Origin: Oscillatoriales cyanobacterium
Lineage (GTDB): Bacteria > Cyanobacteriota > Cyanobacteriia > Cyanobacteriales > Microcoleaceae
Assembly (NCBI GenBank): GCA_004292955.1
Contig: RDXX01000015.1
Location: 62,001-126,000 of the forward strand
Length of the DNA: 64,000 bases
Reading direction: 5' to 3'
Shown here: positions 46,614 through 55,415 of the stretch, piece after piece
How the letters are laid out: every line of letters begins with the position of its first letter
Position numbering within the stretch: the stretch's first letter is position 1
The notes under the pieces: generated by a model
Told to the model about the DNA's origin: nothing
Databases searched by the model: none
The model's input: the letters and a program-made list of their open reading frames with translations, nothing else
Position numbers and translations under genes: made by a program

Positions 46614-47198
46614 TCAAGCCGAACTACCGCTAACACCAGTAATCACAGCCGCCCCAATCAAATGAGCCAAACGCAAAGCTTCAGGAACCTTACCAGTATC
46701 AGTCAAACGCTGGAGTACCAGTGCAATTACTTCCGGTTGTTCGCCGCACACTTGAAAAAAGAAAGGTTCAAAAGCGTAAATTTTGCCAGCGCGGCGCAAC
46801 AATTCTAAACGGTATTCCGAATCTGAGAAATGACCGAGGGCTTTTTCAACAGCAGCTAAATCTGGTTGGCGGCGCATGACAGCAACGCAAGGAATTTGCA
46901 GCCGCGATGCTAACTTGGGAAGGTCAATAATATTGAAGCCGCCGAAAGCAATTCCATCAAGCAAAACGAGATGCAATTGCGGTAAAAATTTCCCTCCTAG
47001 CAGTAGCTGACAAATTACGTCGGTGGCATCTAATCCGTCTGGGAGGACTTGTCCCCAGACCATTCCTTCAAATCTAGTCCCCCCGCAGACCACGCCTGCG
47101 ATCGACACAAAACTGCCGCTGGTACGAGAAAACGGAGCGTCGTCAAAGCCAATAACCTTAATTGTGCGATCGAGTCTGAGCAATTCTGCTAGTTTCAA
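46614..47198 (-). CDS. DUF99 family protein (endonuclease-dU-like)
   Basis: A 194-residue protein of the DUF99 family, mostly archaeal, with an endonuclease-V-like fold and called endonuclease dU in Pfam. Visible family features are IKVIGFDDAPFSR, SIAGVVCGGTRFEGMVWG, and LHLVLLDGIAFGGFNIIDLPKL, the last carrying the conserved acidic residue. Its role in cyanobacteria is unknown; nucleic-acid repair is the family expectation. ATG 47198 is well placed. It is a single gene. Confidence 0.85.
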   Translation of the reverse strand: MKLAELLRLDRTIKVIGFDDAPFSRTSGSFVSIAGVVCGGTRFEGMVWGQVLPDGLDATDVICQLLLGGKFLPQLHLVLLDGIAFGGFNIIDLPKLASRLQIPCVAVMRRQPDLAAVEKALGHFSDSEYRLELLRRAGKIYAFEPFFFQVCGEQPEVIALVLQRLTDTGKVPEALRLAHLIGAAVITGVSGSSA

Positions 47199-47534
47199 AG
47201 CAGGGACTTCCCTAAACTAAAAATTTTGACATTAATTTGAGTTTTACATATTATCATAGACTTTAAAGACTCGAACGCTAATATCAATTTTATATGAAGC
47301 TGCTCCTGAATTCGCTCCCACTTTAATTAAGTAGGGTGGTTTTATTATTAGATAGGATATATAAAATATAAAACCACCAAAAGTAGCGCTCAAAGGTCGG
47401 CTCGCGTTTGGGGCAAGGCACGTAATTTCGATATTAGCACTCTTGCCTAATATTATAAAGAGCGCCCAAGCACAACTACGTACCTAAACTGTCAACTGTC
47501 AACCCTCTCTTCTACTTAAAAAGGTTTTAAACTC
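47199..47534. other. Intergenic region upstream of glpK
   Basis: About 335 bp, AT-rich. It holds a short AACTGTC pair near 47490 and no gene. It should contain the glpK promoter and the promoter of the leftward DUF99 gene. Confidence 0.45.
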
Positions 47535-49022
47535 TTGTCTCAAAAATACGTAGCAGCAATAGATCAAGGAACCACCAGCACCAGATTTATCATATTCGAT
47601 CGCCTGGGACAGATAATTTGCAGCAACCAACAAGAACACCAGCAAATCTATCCACAACCGGGATGGGTTGAACACAATCCCGAGGAAATTTGGCGGCGAA
47701 CCCAAAGCGTAATTAAAAATACCCTGGAAATCGGTAATATCGATGCGAAAGATATTGCAGCTATCGGCATTACCAACCAGCGCGAGACTGCTATTGTTTG
47801 GGATAAGAATACGGGAAAATCCTACGGAAATGCGATTGTTTGGCAAGATACCCGCACTCACCAAATTTGTACTAGCTTAGCAGAAGTTGACGGCAAAGAT
47901 CGATTTAGATCGCGCTGCGGTTTACCGTTAGCAACTTATTTCAGCGGCCCCAAAATTAAGTGGATGCTGGACAATATCGCTGGATTGCGGGAAGCGGCGA
48001 ATCGAGGTGATGCGATTTTTGGCAATGTCGATTCTTTTCTAATTTGGCATATGACAGGAGGCACGCACATTACCGATGTTACCAACGCCAGCCGCACAAT
48101 GCTGATGGATTTGCAAACCCTCGATTGGGATGCGGAAACTTTGGAAATCATGGGAATTCCCCGCCGGATGTTGCCGGAAATTCGCCCTTCGAGTCACGTT
48201 TTTGGCACTGCAAAAGGATTGTTAGATAATGTTCCAATTGCTGCTGCTTTGGGAGATCAGCAGGCAGCTTTGGTTGGGCAAACTTGTTTCAGTGTTGGGG
48301 AGGCGAAAAATACCTACGGTACGGGCTGTTTTATGCTGCTGAATACTGGTGAGGCGATCGTCCCTTCAAACCACGGATTGCTGACAACAGTCGCCTACAA
48401 GATGGGAGAATCGCCCGCTGTGTATGCTTTAGAAGGCAGTATTGCGATCGCCGGAGCATTAGTCCAGTGGCTGCGCGACAACTTGGGCATCATCAACACA
48501 TCTGCGGAAGTAGAAACATTAGCAAATACCGTCGAAGATAGTGGCGGAGTTTACATTGTACCTGCTTTTTCTGGACTCTACGCGCCCTATTGGCAAGACA
48601 GCGCGCGGGGAGTAATTGCAGGTTTAACTCGCTACGCAACTAAGGCACATATTGCGCGCGCAGTATTGGAAGCGACAGCTTGGCAAACGCGGGAAGTATT
48701 GGATGCGATGAATCAGGATTCTGGGGTGCAGCTTTTATCTTTAAAAGTAGACGGTGGAATGGTGGGAAATCACACGCTAATGCAGTTTCAGAGCGATGTT
48801 TTGGGAGTGCCCGTGGTGCGGCCTGTGGTAGCGGAAACTACTGCCCTGGGTGCGGCTTATGCGGCTGGTTTGGCGGTGGGTTTTTGGAGCAAACTAGCCG
48901 AATTGCGGGATAATTGGGCGGTGGATTGTATTTGGGAACCCCAAATGTCGATCGCACTTCGGGAGCAAAAATATCGGTTTTGGAAAAAAGCAGTTACCCG
49001 CACCTTCGACTGGGAAGAATGA
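47535..49022 (+). CDS. glpK: Glycerol kinase
   Basis: It phosphorylates glycerol to sn-glycerol 3-phosphate with ATP; cytosolic FGGY-family enzyme. The 495 residues show the phosphate-binding [15 protein letters not shown], the substrate loop [29 protein letters not shown] and the FGGY signature [17 protein letters not shown]. The start is TTG 47535, preceded by AAAAGG; the first residues [15 protein letters not shown] match GlpK N-termini exactly, so the non-ATG start is well supported. A REP-like hairpin follows it. Confidence 0.97.
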   Translation: MSQKYVAAIDQGTTSTRFIIFDRLGQIICSNQQEHQQIYPQPGWVEHNPEEIWRRTQSVIKNTLEIGNIDAKDIAAIGITNQRETAIVWDKNTGKSYGNAIVWQDTRTHQICTSLAEVDGKDRFRSRCGLPLATYFSGPKIKWMLDNIAGLREAANRGDAIFGNVDSFLIWHMTGGTHITDVTNASRTMLMDLQTLDWDAETLEIMGIPRRMLPEIRPSSHVFGTAKGLLDNVPIAAALGDQQAALVGQTCFSVGEAKNTYGTGCFMLLNTGEAIVPSNHGLLTTVAYKMGESPAVYALEGSIAIAGALVQWLRDNLGIINTSAEVETLANTVEDSGGVYIVPAFSGLYAPYWQDSARGVIAGLTRYATKAHIARAVLEATAWQTREVLDAMNQDSGVQLLSLKVDGGMVGNHTLMQFQSDVLGVPVVRPVVAETTALGAAYAAGLAVGFWSKLAELRDNWAVDCIWEPQMSIALREQKYRFWKKAVTRTFDWEE

Positions 49023-49035
49023 ATATATAGCCTTT

Positions 49036-49111
49036 CGGGCGGGCTAGAAGCCCTACCCACAAATAGAATAAAAATTAACTCTTTGTGGAACAGGCATCTT
49101 GCCTGTTCCGG
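49036..49111. repeat. REP-like palindromes R3 and R4 after glpK
   Basis: One R3 copy (GGGCGGGCTAGAAGCCC, 49036-49062) and one R4 copy (GGAACAGGCATCTTGCCTGT, 49085-49111) lie in tandem. Each forms a hairpin and could serve as a transcription end. Confidence 0.75.
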
Positions 49112-49165
49112 TTATGGATTTAGTGCTATCATCAAATCTAGCAGTAATTAGAAAATTGCAAATAA

Positions 49166-49543
49166 ATGATTTCGCCAAATAACTTAAAAAAAATTCTCAC
49201 CCTCATCCTATTAATACTGACACTGGCATTTGCAGAAATTGCCACTAATTCCCAAAGTGCGATCGCAGATACAGCGACAACTCCGCCAACCGCAACCGCC
49301 CCCGAAGTCTTCAGCACCAACTGTGCAGGCTGTCACATCAACGGTAGCAACATTATCAGGCGCGGCAAAAACTTGAAACAAAAAGCCTTAAAAAAATACG
49401 GCATGGATTCAATCGCCAATATTTCAAATTTAGTAACCAACGGTAAAGGCATTATGCCCGCTTACAAAGATCGTTTGTCGGAACAACAAATTATTGATGT
49501 TTCCGCCTACGTGTTATCTCAAGCCGAAACTGATTGGAAATAA
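49166..49543 (+). CDS. Cytochrome c6-like protein (c6B/c6C type)
   Basis: A 125-residue exported cytochrome. A signal peptide occupies residues ~1-34 (LTLILLILTLAFAEIA, AIADT). The heme site is Cys53-Ala-Gly-Cys56-His57, and the distal ligand Met97 is in GIMPAY. The C-terminus AYVLSQAETDW is typical of cytochrome c6. NIIRRGKNLKQKALKKYG and the lack of the Gln typical of photosynthetic c6 suggest the c6B/c6C group, whose role is less certain than that of PetJ, the donor to photosystem I. It lies in the lumen or periplasm. Confidence 0.92.
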   Translation: MISPNNLKKILTLILLILTLAFAEIATNSQSAIADTATTPPTATAPEVFSTNCAGCHINGSNIIRRGKNLKQKALKKYGMDSIANISNLVTNGKGIMPAYKDRLSEQQIIDVSAYVLSQAETDWK

Positions 49544-49571
49544 GAAGGACTAAAGTCCTCACTACGAACCG
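49543..49571. repeat. REP-like family R2 single copy
   Basis: AAGAAGGACTAAAGTCCTCA with CTACGAACC sits directly after the cytochrome stop. Confidence 0.75.
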
Positions 49572-49594
49572 AACCTTCGTTGGAAGTATTAAAT

Positions 49595-50095
49595 ATGAAA
49601 AAAAATGATTTTTGGCGCCAGATTATAACTATTATTAGCTTGTGCTTGTATCTAATCCTAGCTATTAGCCCGCCCGCCTTCGCCTCAATTCACAAATATC
49701 CAGAAAGAGCCGACAGAGTAATGTTCCGATCCGTACAAAGCCTGCGCGATACTGATGGTAGAGCATGGCAAGTGGTTTTGTATAAGCGAGTACAGTCGGG
49801 ATTGGTAAACTCCTTTAACCTGAGATTAGTAGGATTTCCCGGCACAGAATTGCAGCATCCTGTAGCGCTAACTGTTGCTGCGGGCGATCGCAAAATTGGT
49901 AAAGCCAAGGATATTTGGAGCGAGTCAGATTTGCCGATCAATGTCGGAGAATATGATTTTAAATCAATAATTATACAACTGGAAAGCAATCAACCTTTAA
50001 GGTTGAGTTTGCCTGTGAAAGGTGAAAAAGAAACTGGGTTGCTGGTTCCTCCTTTTGGTGTCAGAGAATGGCGACTGTTGTTAAATACCAAGTAA
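49595..50095 (+). CDS. DUF3122 family exported protein
   Basis: A 166-residue protein with a signal peptide (IITIISLCLYLILAISPPAFA) and a beta-rich mature part. Family marks are MFRSVQSLRDTDGRAWQVVL, LRLVGFPG and the C-terminal FGVREWRLLL, matching the cyanobacterial DUF3122 family of unknown function. ATG 49595 begins MKKNDFWRQ; an in-frame ATG five codons upstream lies beside the repeat and is less likely. It follows the cytochrome by ~50 bp in the same direction. Confidence 0.85.
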   Translation: MKKNDFWRQIITIISLCLYLILAISPPAFASIHKYPERADRVMFRSVQSLRDTDGRAWQVVLYKRVQSGLVNSFNLRLVGFPGTELQHPVALTVAAGDRKIGKAKDIWSESDLPINVGEYDFKSIIIQLESNQPLRLSLPVKGEKETGLLVPPFGVREWRLLLNTK

Positions 50096-50286
50096 ATATA
50101 CTTGTTTTATCCGGTCTAAAGTTAAAATTCCTAGAGTTGTGTGTATCAAAAGCTACTACCCTCAAGTACGCCTTAAGGTAGATTTAACCGTATTTCAAGG
50201 TAATTTTGAAACAAACTCAATGTAGAGTTGGTCAAGTGATAAAACTCCATTGTTTATAACGTGCGTGTCTTCAGGGTGAAATTACT

Positions 50287-50505
50287 ATGAGTTTAATCAG
50301 TACAATTGTCCGAAAAGCTTTGGAAACGGGTTATTTAACGGTTGAGGCCGAGGAACTGTTGCGCCAGCAGTTGCAGATGACTAAGTACGGTTTAGAAGAT
50401 TTTGAGGCTTTTATTACCTTGCAAACTGAGGTGATGGAAGGTAGGGTAAGACAGCAGGCTTTGGAATTATTGCGATCGAATAACTGTTCTGCTGCTGTGG
50501 CTTGA
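50287..50505 (+). CDS. Small conserved hypothetical protein
   Basis: A 72-residue acidic helical protein, MSLISTIVRKALETGYLTVE at the start, FEAFITLQTEVMEGRVRQQA later. GTGAAATTACT before the ATG is a weak binding site. The composition and a clean N-terminus make it a likely real gene. Small proteins of this kind occur widely in cyanobacteria without known function. Confidence 0.65.
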   Translation: MSLISTIVRKALETGYLTVEAEELLRQQLQMTKYGLEDFEAFITLQTEVMEGRVRQQALELLRSNNCSAAVA

Positions 50506-50587
50506 GTTAAGTGCGATCGCGCTTTTGGGTAGATCGCGCTTTTGGATAGAATTAAGTGCGATCGATCTTCGTATATCAATAAGCCTT

Positions 50588-50660
50588 TTAGGGGCGGGCA
50601 AGATGCCCACCCTACAAGAAAATCCACTCTTTGTGGAACAGGCATCTTGCCTGTTCATAA
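50588..50660. repeat. REP-like family R4 pair
   Basis: Two R4 copies: GGGGCGGGCAAGATGCCCAC at 50590-50616 and GGAACAGGCATCTTGCCTGT at 50634-50658. Both fold on the palindromic core. Confidence 0.8.
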
Positions 50661-50690
50661 AAATGATCCGCCAAGCCTTGAAAAATGTTT

Positions 50691-53606
50691 CTACTGCATT
50701 CCTAGCTGTTGCTTTAACCCTTCTGGCACATTAACGGTTATATCTAAACCTCGAATATTCTCCCACTTGGTATTTTCATCCCATTGGATATCTCCAAAAG
50801 TGCGATCGCTGAGGATTGTGCAGCTGAGGTTTGCGCCACTGAGGATTGTGTCGATGAGGTTTGCACCACTGAGGATTGCGCGACTGAGGTTTACGCCAAT
50901 GAGGTATGCGTGGCTGAGATATGCGCGACTGAGGTTTGCACCGCTGAGGTCTGCACCACTGAGCTTTGCGCGGCTGAGGTCTGCGTTGCCGAGCTTTGTG
51001 CCACTGAGGTTTGCGCGGCTGAGGTTTGCACCGCTGAGGTCTGCACCGCTGAGGTTTGCGCGGCTGAGGTTTGCACCGCTGAGGTCTGCACCGCTGAGGT
51101 TTGCGCGGCTGAGGTTTGCGCCGCTGAGGTTTGCGCCACTGAGGTTTGCGCCGCTGAGGTTTGCGCCACTGAGGAATCTTCCAACTGTTTGGAAAAAACC
51201 AAAATCCCCAACACAATAGCTATAACCAATGATACGAAACAACCGACTTGCATCGTCAAGTTTACCTTCAGCATTCAGTTTAGCGCAAGGATAAAACACC
51301 ATTTTGCCTTTTAATTCATCTTTCTCCTGACCGTAACGGTGCAACTCAAAGAGCAAAATCATCACATTCAAACCAGCATAAACATCTATTTGTCGTTGTC
51401 CTAAATCTTGGGTTTTCAATTGCTCTCGCAGTAAGCGCATTTTCTTCTGAGGCAAACTTTCCGGCGGCGCATCACTAAATTCCCCCTCGCACCACCGCAG
51501 ATAAAAATCTTCCAAACGCTCGAATAACTCCACAGGGCGAAACGGACTTTCCTCCCCTGCAACAGCCGGAGTTGTTAGCAACCCCATCAAATATTCCACA
51601 ATCTCTTCCGTCAGCGCTCCATAACCCAACAAATCATAAATCTCCCAGTCCATATCAGAGTCTTTAGTATTAAATCCTCTACCTTTCTTTCCCGGTTCCG
51701 TCCACTCTTCCAGACTTTCTTTCAATCGTTCTGCACACAGAAATTCACCAAAACTCTTGTGTACAAACTCCACAGAACCGTCTTTACTGCCTTGCTGAAG
51801 ATAAAAAACCGCCAAAGCATTTCTCAGGGGATTATCGCCAATCTGTTTTTGTGCTTCTTCAAGTAAAGTTTTAACCGAGTTGTCTGATTTCAATCGTTCC
51901 TCAATCATCGCTACATGAGCGGATTCCACTCCCGACTGCACCACGCACAACCCTGCTTCTGTCAGGATGCGCCGCAAATCCTCTGTTTCCAATTCTGTCA
52001 AATTGCGATTGAGCCATTTAGAGCGCTGTTCCGTGAGTACCCAATTCACAGCTTGGTTGTAAATCAAAATTTTTGCTTGAGTGCTGTCCGTTCCTTTAAA
52101 ATCCTCAACTTTTAACCTTCCGTCCCGGTGCATCGCGGCTAACAGATAAAGCAATAGCGGTTCTCGCGCCAAGTCTGATTTTACCTGTTCTGGACAGCAT
52201 TCGTCTTGCAAAAACTGCTGAAAAGCTGAGGTATTTTCTGCCCCAAATTGGGCTTCCCACTTGCTCAACCACTGTTGCTGAAGTTCGTCATTCATCACCT
52301 GAATTTGGACTCGCTCCAAGTTGTCTGGCATTTGCCTTTCAATCCCTTGCAAAGCTAAAGTTCTGCCAGTAATCAAAACCCGGTGTCCCATTTCCGAACT
52401 CTGCTCACAATCCCGTTGAAATTGTCCTACTTGCTTGAGAAATTGCTCTAAACCGCCGCTGCTTCTCCCTTCCATCAGCAACTCGTCAAAGCCATCCAAG
52501 AAAAAAAAATATCGCGTGTTTCGATCCATCAACCAGCCGTCATCACTAGCAAAACCAGCATTAACTGCATCTTTTAGGGTTTCTCGAAAACTCTTTTGCA
52601 ATGTGGGAATATCTCGCAATCGAATTAACACTGGCGTCCAAACTGGATGCAAATGTTGCCGCACCCAGTCAGAAAACATCCGACAAAAAACACTTTTACC
52701 TCGTCCCGGTCCAGCTTCGACAAACATCACTAAATTTTGTTTATCCTTATCCTCAAGCAATTGCTTAGCCCAAGTTTCTAAATTGAAAGCTTCTGCATAT
52801 TCAATAGGATCGCCATTTTTATCAATTGGCTTTGCCTTCAGCGGCACGTAGATATCTTTAAATGTAAACTCTTCAGCAAATACTTTTTCTTTTGGTTTAT
52901 CAGCAACCTGATCTTCCAGGTATTTATCAATGCTGTGATATTTCTGCTGTTCCTCCCGCCATTCGCTGAAAGAAGGCTGTCCGAGATGTTTCATAGCATC
53001 GCCGGAAACTGCCCAAGCTTCGATTAAATAACGGTGAGTATTAGCAGCAACTCTCTTTGTCAAAATCTTAGCTTGACTGCCTTCTAGTCCGGCTTGTTCC
53101 AGCCGCTGTGACAGCACTGCGTTAAATTCCTGAGCTAACATCGAATCGCGGAAGCAAATCACAGTTTCTTTAGCTGCTTTATCGCTCAATTCCAAATCCG
53201 CCAGTTTCTTAAGCAACTGTTTGACTTTATCAGAAACTGGAGTTTGCCCGATGCGATTTAACAAGCTTGCGTCTTGTTCAATAAATCCCTTAAAACTTTC
53301 GAGATAAGCCGCCTGACTGACGAGGAAAATGCACTCAGCTAAAGTCGGCTGCTCTTGAGTTTTTTCCATGAAAAATACTAGCAGTTTCGCCGCCATCCCG
53401 ACAAATGGCAATCCAGTTCCCACAACTTGAGCTAAGGGAGAGTTCAAAACTTCTAGCAGCAAATTGCTATTATCTAGCCCTTGTTCTTTGAACATTTTCG
53501 CCAATTCAGCGGCTGCTTTTCCTGCTTCTCCGATTCCCTCGGCTGCTTCGGCGGAACACAGTTCTTTAATATCAGTAGTTAAGAGTTTAAATATGCGATT
53601 TGCCAT
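50691..53606 (-). CDS. NACHT-domain NTPase with C-terminal pentapeptide repeats
   Basis: A 971-residue STAND-class protein. Residues 1-240 are helical with a short hydrophobic stretch ([22 protein letters not shown]). NACHT spans ~290-640: Walker A Lys304 in [15 protein letters not shown], Walker B in [15 protein letters not shown], sensor in [13 protein letters not shown], and a winged-helix region ([16 protein letters not shown]). Residues ~845-945 are about 20 pentapeptide units of A(D/N)LSG type, forming a beta-helix encoded by a 15 bp minisatellite. Bacterial NACHT proteins include antiviral NLR-like sensors, but pentapeptide NTPases of cyanobacteria have no proven role. The first helical domain would be the effector in that model. 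It stands alone. Confidence 0.9.
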   Translation of the reverse strand: MANRIFKLLTTDIKELCSAEAAEGIGEAGKAAAELAKMFKEQGLDNSNLLLEVLNSPLAQVVGTGLPFVGMAAKLLVFFMEKTQEQPTLAECIFLVSQAAYLESFKGFIEQDASLLNRIGQTPVSDKVKQLLKKLADLELSDKAAKETVICFRDSMLAQEFNAVLSQRLEQAGLEGSQAKILTKRVAANTHRYLIEAWAVSGDAMKHLGQPSFSEWREEQQKYHSIDKYLEDQVADKPKEKVFAEEFTFKDIYVPLKAKPIDKNGDPIEYAEAFNLETWAKQLLEDKDKQNLVMFVEAGPGRGKSVFCRMFSDWVRQHLHPVWTPVLIRLRDIPTLQKSFRETLKDAVNAGFASDDGWLMDRNTRYFFFLDGFDELLMEGRSSGGLEQFLKQVGQFQRDCEQSSEMGHRVLITGRTLALQGIERQMPDNLERVQIQVMNDELQQQWLSKWEAQFGAENTSAFQQFLQDECCPEQVKSDLAREPLLLYLLAAMHRDGRLKVEDFKGTDSTQAKILIYNQAVNWVLTEQRSKWLNRNLTELETEDLRRILTEAGLCVVQSGVESAHVAMIEERLKSDNSVKTLLEEAQKQIGDNPLRNALAVFYLQQGSKDGSVEFVHKSFGEFLCAERLKESLEEWTEPGKKGRGFNTKDSDMDWEIYDLLGYGALTEEIVEYLMGLLTTPAVAGEESPFRPVELFERLEDFYLRWCEGEFSDAPPESLPQKKMRLLREQLKTQDLGQRQIDVYAGLNVMILLFELHRYGQEKDELKGKMVFYPCAKLNAEGKLDDASRLFRIIGYSYCVGDFGFFQTVGRFLSGANLSGANLSGANLSGANLSRANLSGADLSGANLSRANLSGADLSGANLSRANLSGTKLGNADLSRAKLSGADLSGANLSRAYLSHAYLIGVNLSRAILSGANLIDTILSGANLSCTILSDRTFGDIQWDENTKWENIRGLDITVNVPEGLKQQLGMQ
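50823..51180. repeat. 15 bp minisatellite coding the pentapeptide repeats
   Basis: The unit reads GAGGTTTGCGCCGCT on the plus strand with small variants (GAGGTCTGCACCGCT, GAGGATTGCGCGACT), more than 20 copies in a row. All six frames stay open across it, so shadow frames appear on both strands. Confidence 0.9.
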
Positions 53607-53687
53607 TTTTACCCGCCGCGCTTTAGAATAGAGAGTCTGAGAAATTCTACATTCAACTCTCTAAACATTCCGTAAATAAATAAAATA

Positions 53688-53793
53688 GGACTTATGCACA
53701 GGTGGTCAGAAACCGGGTTTTTGCCCTTGATGTCGGCTGTAACGAAGGATCTCCGAAAAAACCCGGTTTCTTTGGTTTTGATGCGTAAGTCCC
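53688..53793. mobile_element. MITE-like fold-back element, family D copy 2
   Basis: 106 bp with ends GGACTTATGCAC and ATGCGTAAGTCC, and inner arms GGTGGTCAGAAACCGGGTTT / AAACCCGGTTTCTTTGG. Better preserved than copy 1 (42279-42398). Confidence 0.8.
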
Positions 53794-54023
53794 AAATCAG
53801 AAAATATCAAGTGCGTTTTAACTTGACAAAAATACCCGAATCAGCAATAATTGTAGATTGTCTGTCTAAATCCGGCTCGGATCAGGTTAAGACATTCCAA
53901 AAGCTGGAGAGCAGTCCACAGCCAAAAGTTATTAACAATTGACAACTGTCAACTGTCAACTGTCAACTGTCAACTGTCAACTGACTACTCAGCTACCTGT
54001 ACGGCAATCTCAACAACCATCCC
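53794..54023. repeat. Spacer with AACTGTC heptamer array upstream of rplU
   Basis: No gene. Five to six AACTGTC units at 53943-53983 lie within 40 bp of the rplU start, so they are probably in its leader or promoter. Confidence 0.8.
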
Positions 54024-54416
54024 ATGACTTACGCAATCATTGAAACCGGCGGCAAACAATTTCGGGTAGAACCAGGCCGCTTCTACGACATCGAACTGCT
54101 TCACGTCGAAGCTGAATCCAAAGTCACGATCGACAAAGTATTTCTGATCCAGCACGAAGACGATGTTCACATCGGCCAGCCTCTGGTAGAAAATGCCACA
54201 GTAGAAGGAACTGTGCTGCGGCATTTCCGGGGCCGCAAAGTCCTCGTCTACAAGATGAAGCCGAAAAAGAAAACTCGGAAGAAAAAAGGGCACCGTCAAG
54301 AAACAACTCGCTTTATGATTGACTCTATTACAGTCAATGGTGTTGTTTTGGCAGCGAGAGATTTGACTCAAGCAGTTGTTGAAACTCCCCAAACCGGCGA
54401 AATTGAATCAGAATAA
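54024..54416 (+). CDS. rplU: 50S ribosomal protein L21
   Basis: Ribosomal protein L21, bound to 23S rRNA. The 130 residues include MTYAIIETGGKQFRVEPGRF and the signature VLVYKMKPKKKTRKKKGHRQ, normal length plus a short acidic tail. It is followed 27 bp later by rpmA, the usual operon order. Confidence 0.98.
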   Translation: MTYAIIETGGKQFRVEPGRFYDIELLHVEAESKVTIDKVFLIQHEDDVHIGQPLVENATVEGTVLRHFRGRKVLVYKMKPKKKTRKKKGHRQETTRFMIDSITVNGVVLAARDLTQAVVETPQTGEIESE

Positions 54417-54443
54417 ACAATAGTAAATAAAGTTGAGGACATT

Positions 54444-54722
54444 ATGGCCCACAAGAAAGGTACAGGCAGTACACGTAACGGACGCGATTCTAATTCCCAG
54501 CGTCTGGGTGTCAAAAAGTACGGCGGTCAAGTTGTCAAAGCTGGCAACATTTTGATTCGTCAACGCGGCACTAAGGTTCACCCTGGTAATAATGTTGGTA
54601 TCGGCAGAGATGATACTTTGTTTGCTTTGGTTGATGGTGTGGTGACTTTTGAAAGAAAGGGTAAGACTCGCAAGAAAGTGAGCATTTATCCTGTGGTTGC
54701 ACCTGAAGCTGTCGCGGTTTAA
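54444..54722 (+). CDS. rpmA: 50S ribosomal protein L27
   Basis: Ribosomal protein L27, near the peptidyl transferase centre. The 92 residues begin [20 protein letters not shown] with the classic [20 protein letters not shown] and [27 protein letters not shown] motif precedes the ATG. Confidence 0.98.
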   Translation: MAHKKGTGSTRNGRDSNSQRLGVKKYGGQVVKAGNILIRQRGTKVHPGNNVGIGRDDTLFALVDGVVTFERKGKTRKKVSIYPVVAPEAVAV

Positions 54723-54773
54723 TTCTATGCCTTCCTGGGTTTTGCCTGGGAATTCATATATAGCCCTCCAAAT

Positions 54774-55101
54774 TAAGTACGTTGTTGGGCTTTAGCCCTC
54801 CAAATTAAGTACGTTGTTGGGCTTTAGCCCTCCAAATTAAGTACGTTGTTGGGCTTTAGCCCTCCAAATTCAGGTACGTAGCCAGAAATGGGGTTGTTAG
54901 GCTAGTAATTTGCTTTTTTTACAAGTCGAAAGAGGGCTGAAGCCCAACAACGTACCTGGAAGAGGGCTGAAGCCCAACAACGTACCTGGAAGAGGGCTGA
55001 AGCCCAACTACGTACCTGGAAGAGGGCTGAAGCCCAACTACGTACCTGGAAGAGGGCTGAAGCCCAACTACGTACCTGGGGCTGAAGCCCAACTACGTAC
55101 C
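54774..55101. repeat. Head-to-head REP array, family R1 (three forward, five to six inverted copies)
   Basis: Three 32 bp units (AAGTACGTTGTTGGGCTTTA, GCCCTCCAAATT) are followed, after a ~65 bp spacer, by five 30 bp inverted units (AGAGGGCTGAAGCCCAACAA, CGTACCTGGA) and a truncated sixth. The units are contiguous with no variable spacers. The two arms can pair as a long cruciform or RNA hairpin. It lies between convergent rpmA and thiS. Confidence 0.92.
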
Positions 55102-55103
55102 GG

Positions 55104-55316
55104 TTAGCCTCCTCCGACGATTGTCACAACTTCTAGGATGTCGCCCTGTTGTATTTTTGTGGTTTCCCAAAATTGTTTGTGCAGGATTTCGCCGTTGTAC
55201 TCCACAGCTACTAAGCGCGGGTTTAATCCTAATTGTTCTAGTAATTTTGGTAACGGTGTGTCGATCGCACAATTGCGATTTTCTCCGTTAACTTGCAGCG
55301 CAATTTGATTTGTCAT
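55104..55316 (-). CDS. thiS: Sulfur carrier protein ThiS
   Basis: A 70-residue ubiquitin-fold carrier whose C-terminal Gly-Gly is thiocarboxylated to donate sulfur for the thiazole of thiamine. The sequence ends DILEVVTIVGGG and has VEYNGEILHKQFWETTKIQQ, typical of ThiS. ATG 55316 is preferred over the GTG one codon upstream. It lies ~100 bp downstream of thiE in the same direction. Confidence 0.93.
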   Translation of the reverse strand: MTNQIALQVNGENRNCAIDTPLPKLLEQLGLNPRLVAVEYNGEILHKQFWETTKIQQGDILEVVTIVGGG

Positions 55317-55415
55317 CACTCAAATATTATCAGTTTCAGGGCGGGTTTTGTACAAAAATTATATTTTATCCACAGAATTCGTGCACGAAACCCGCCCGAT
55401 AAATCGCCAATCAAC

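Noticed and set aside
50776-51314. Long open frames on the opposite strand and other frames across the pentapeptide region
   Set aside because: A 15 bp unit without stops keeps all frames open; the products are simple repeats of five residues. Only the frame continuing the NACHT protein makes sense.
53694-53942. 82-codon frame upstream of rplU
   Set aside because: It runs through fold-back element D (53688-53793); the peptide reflects the repeat and shows no family.
54931-55101. Regularly repeated ~30 bp units that look like a CRISPR array
   Set aside because: Units are contiguous with no variable spacers, occur also in inverted form to the left, and carry the palindromic core of an intergenic repeat family. 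No cas gene is nearby.
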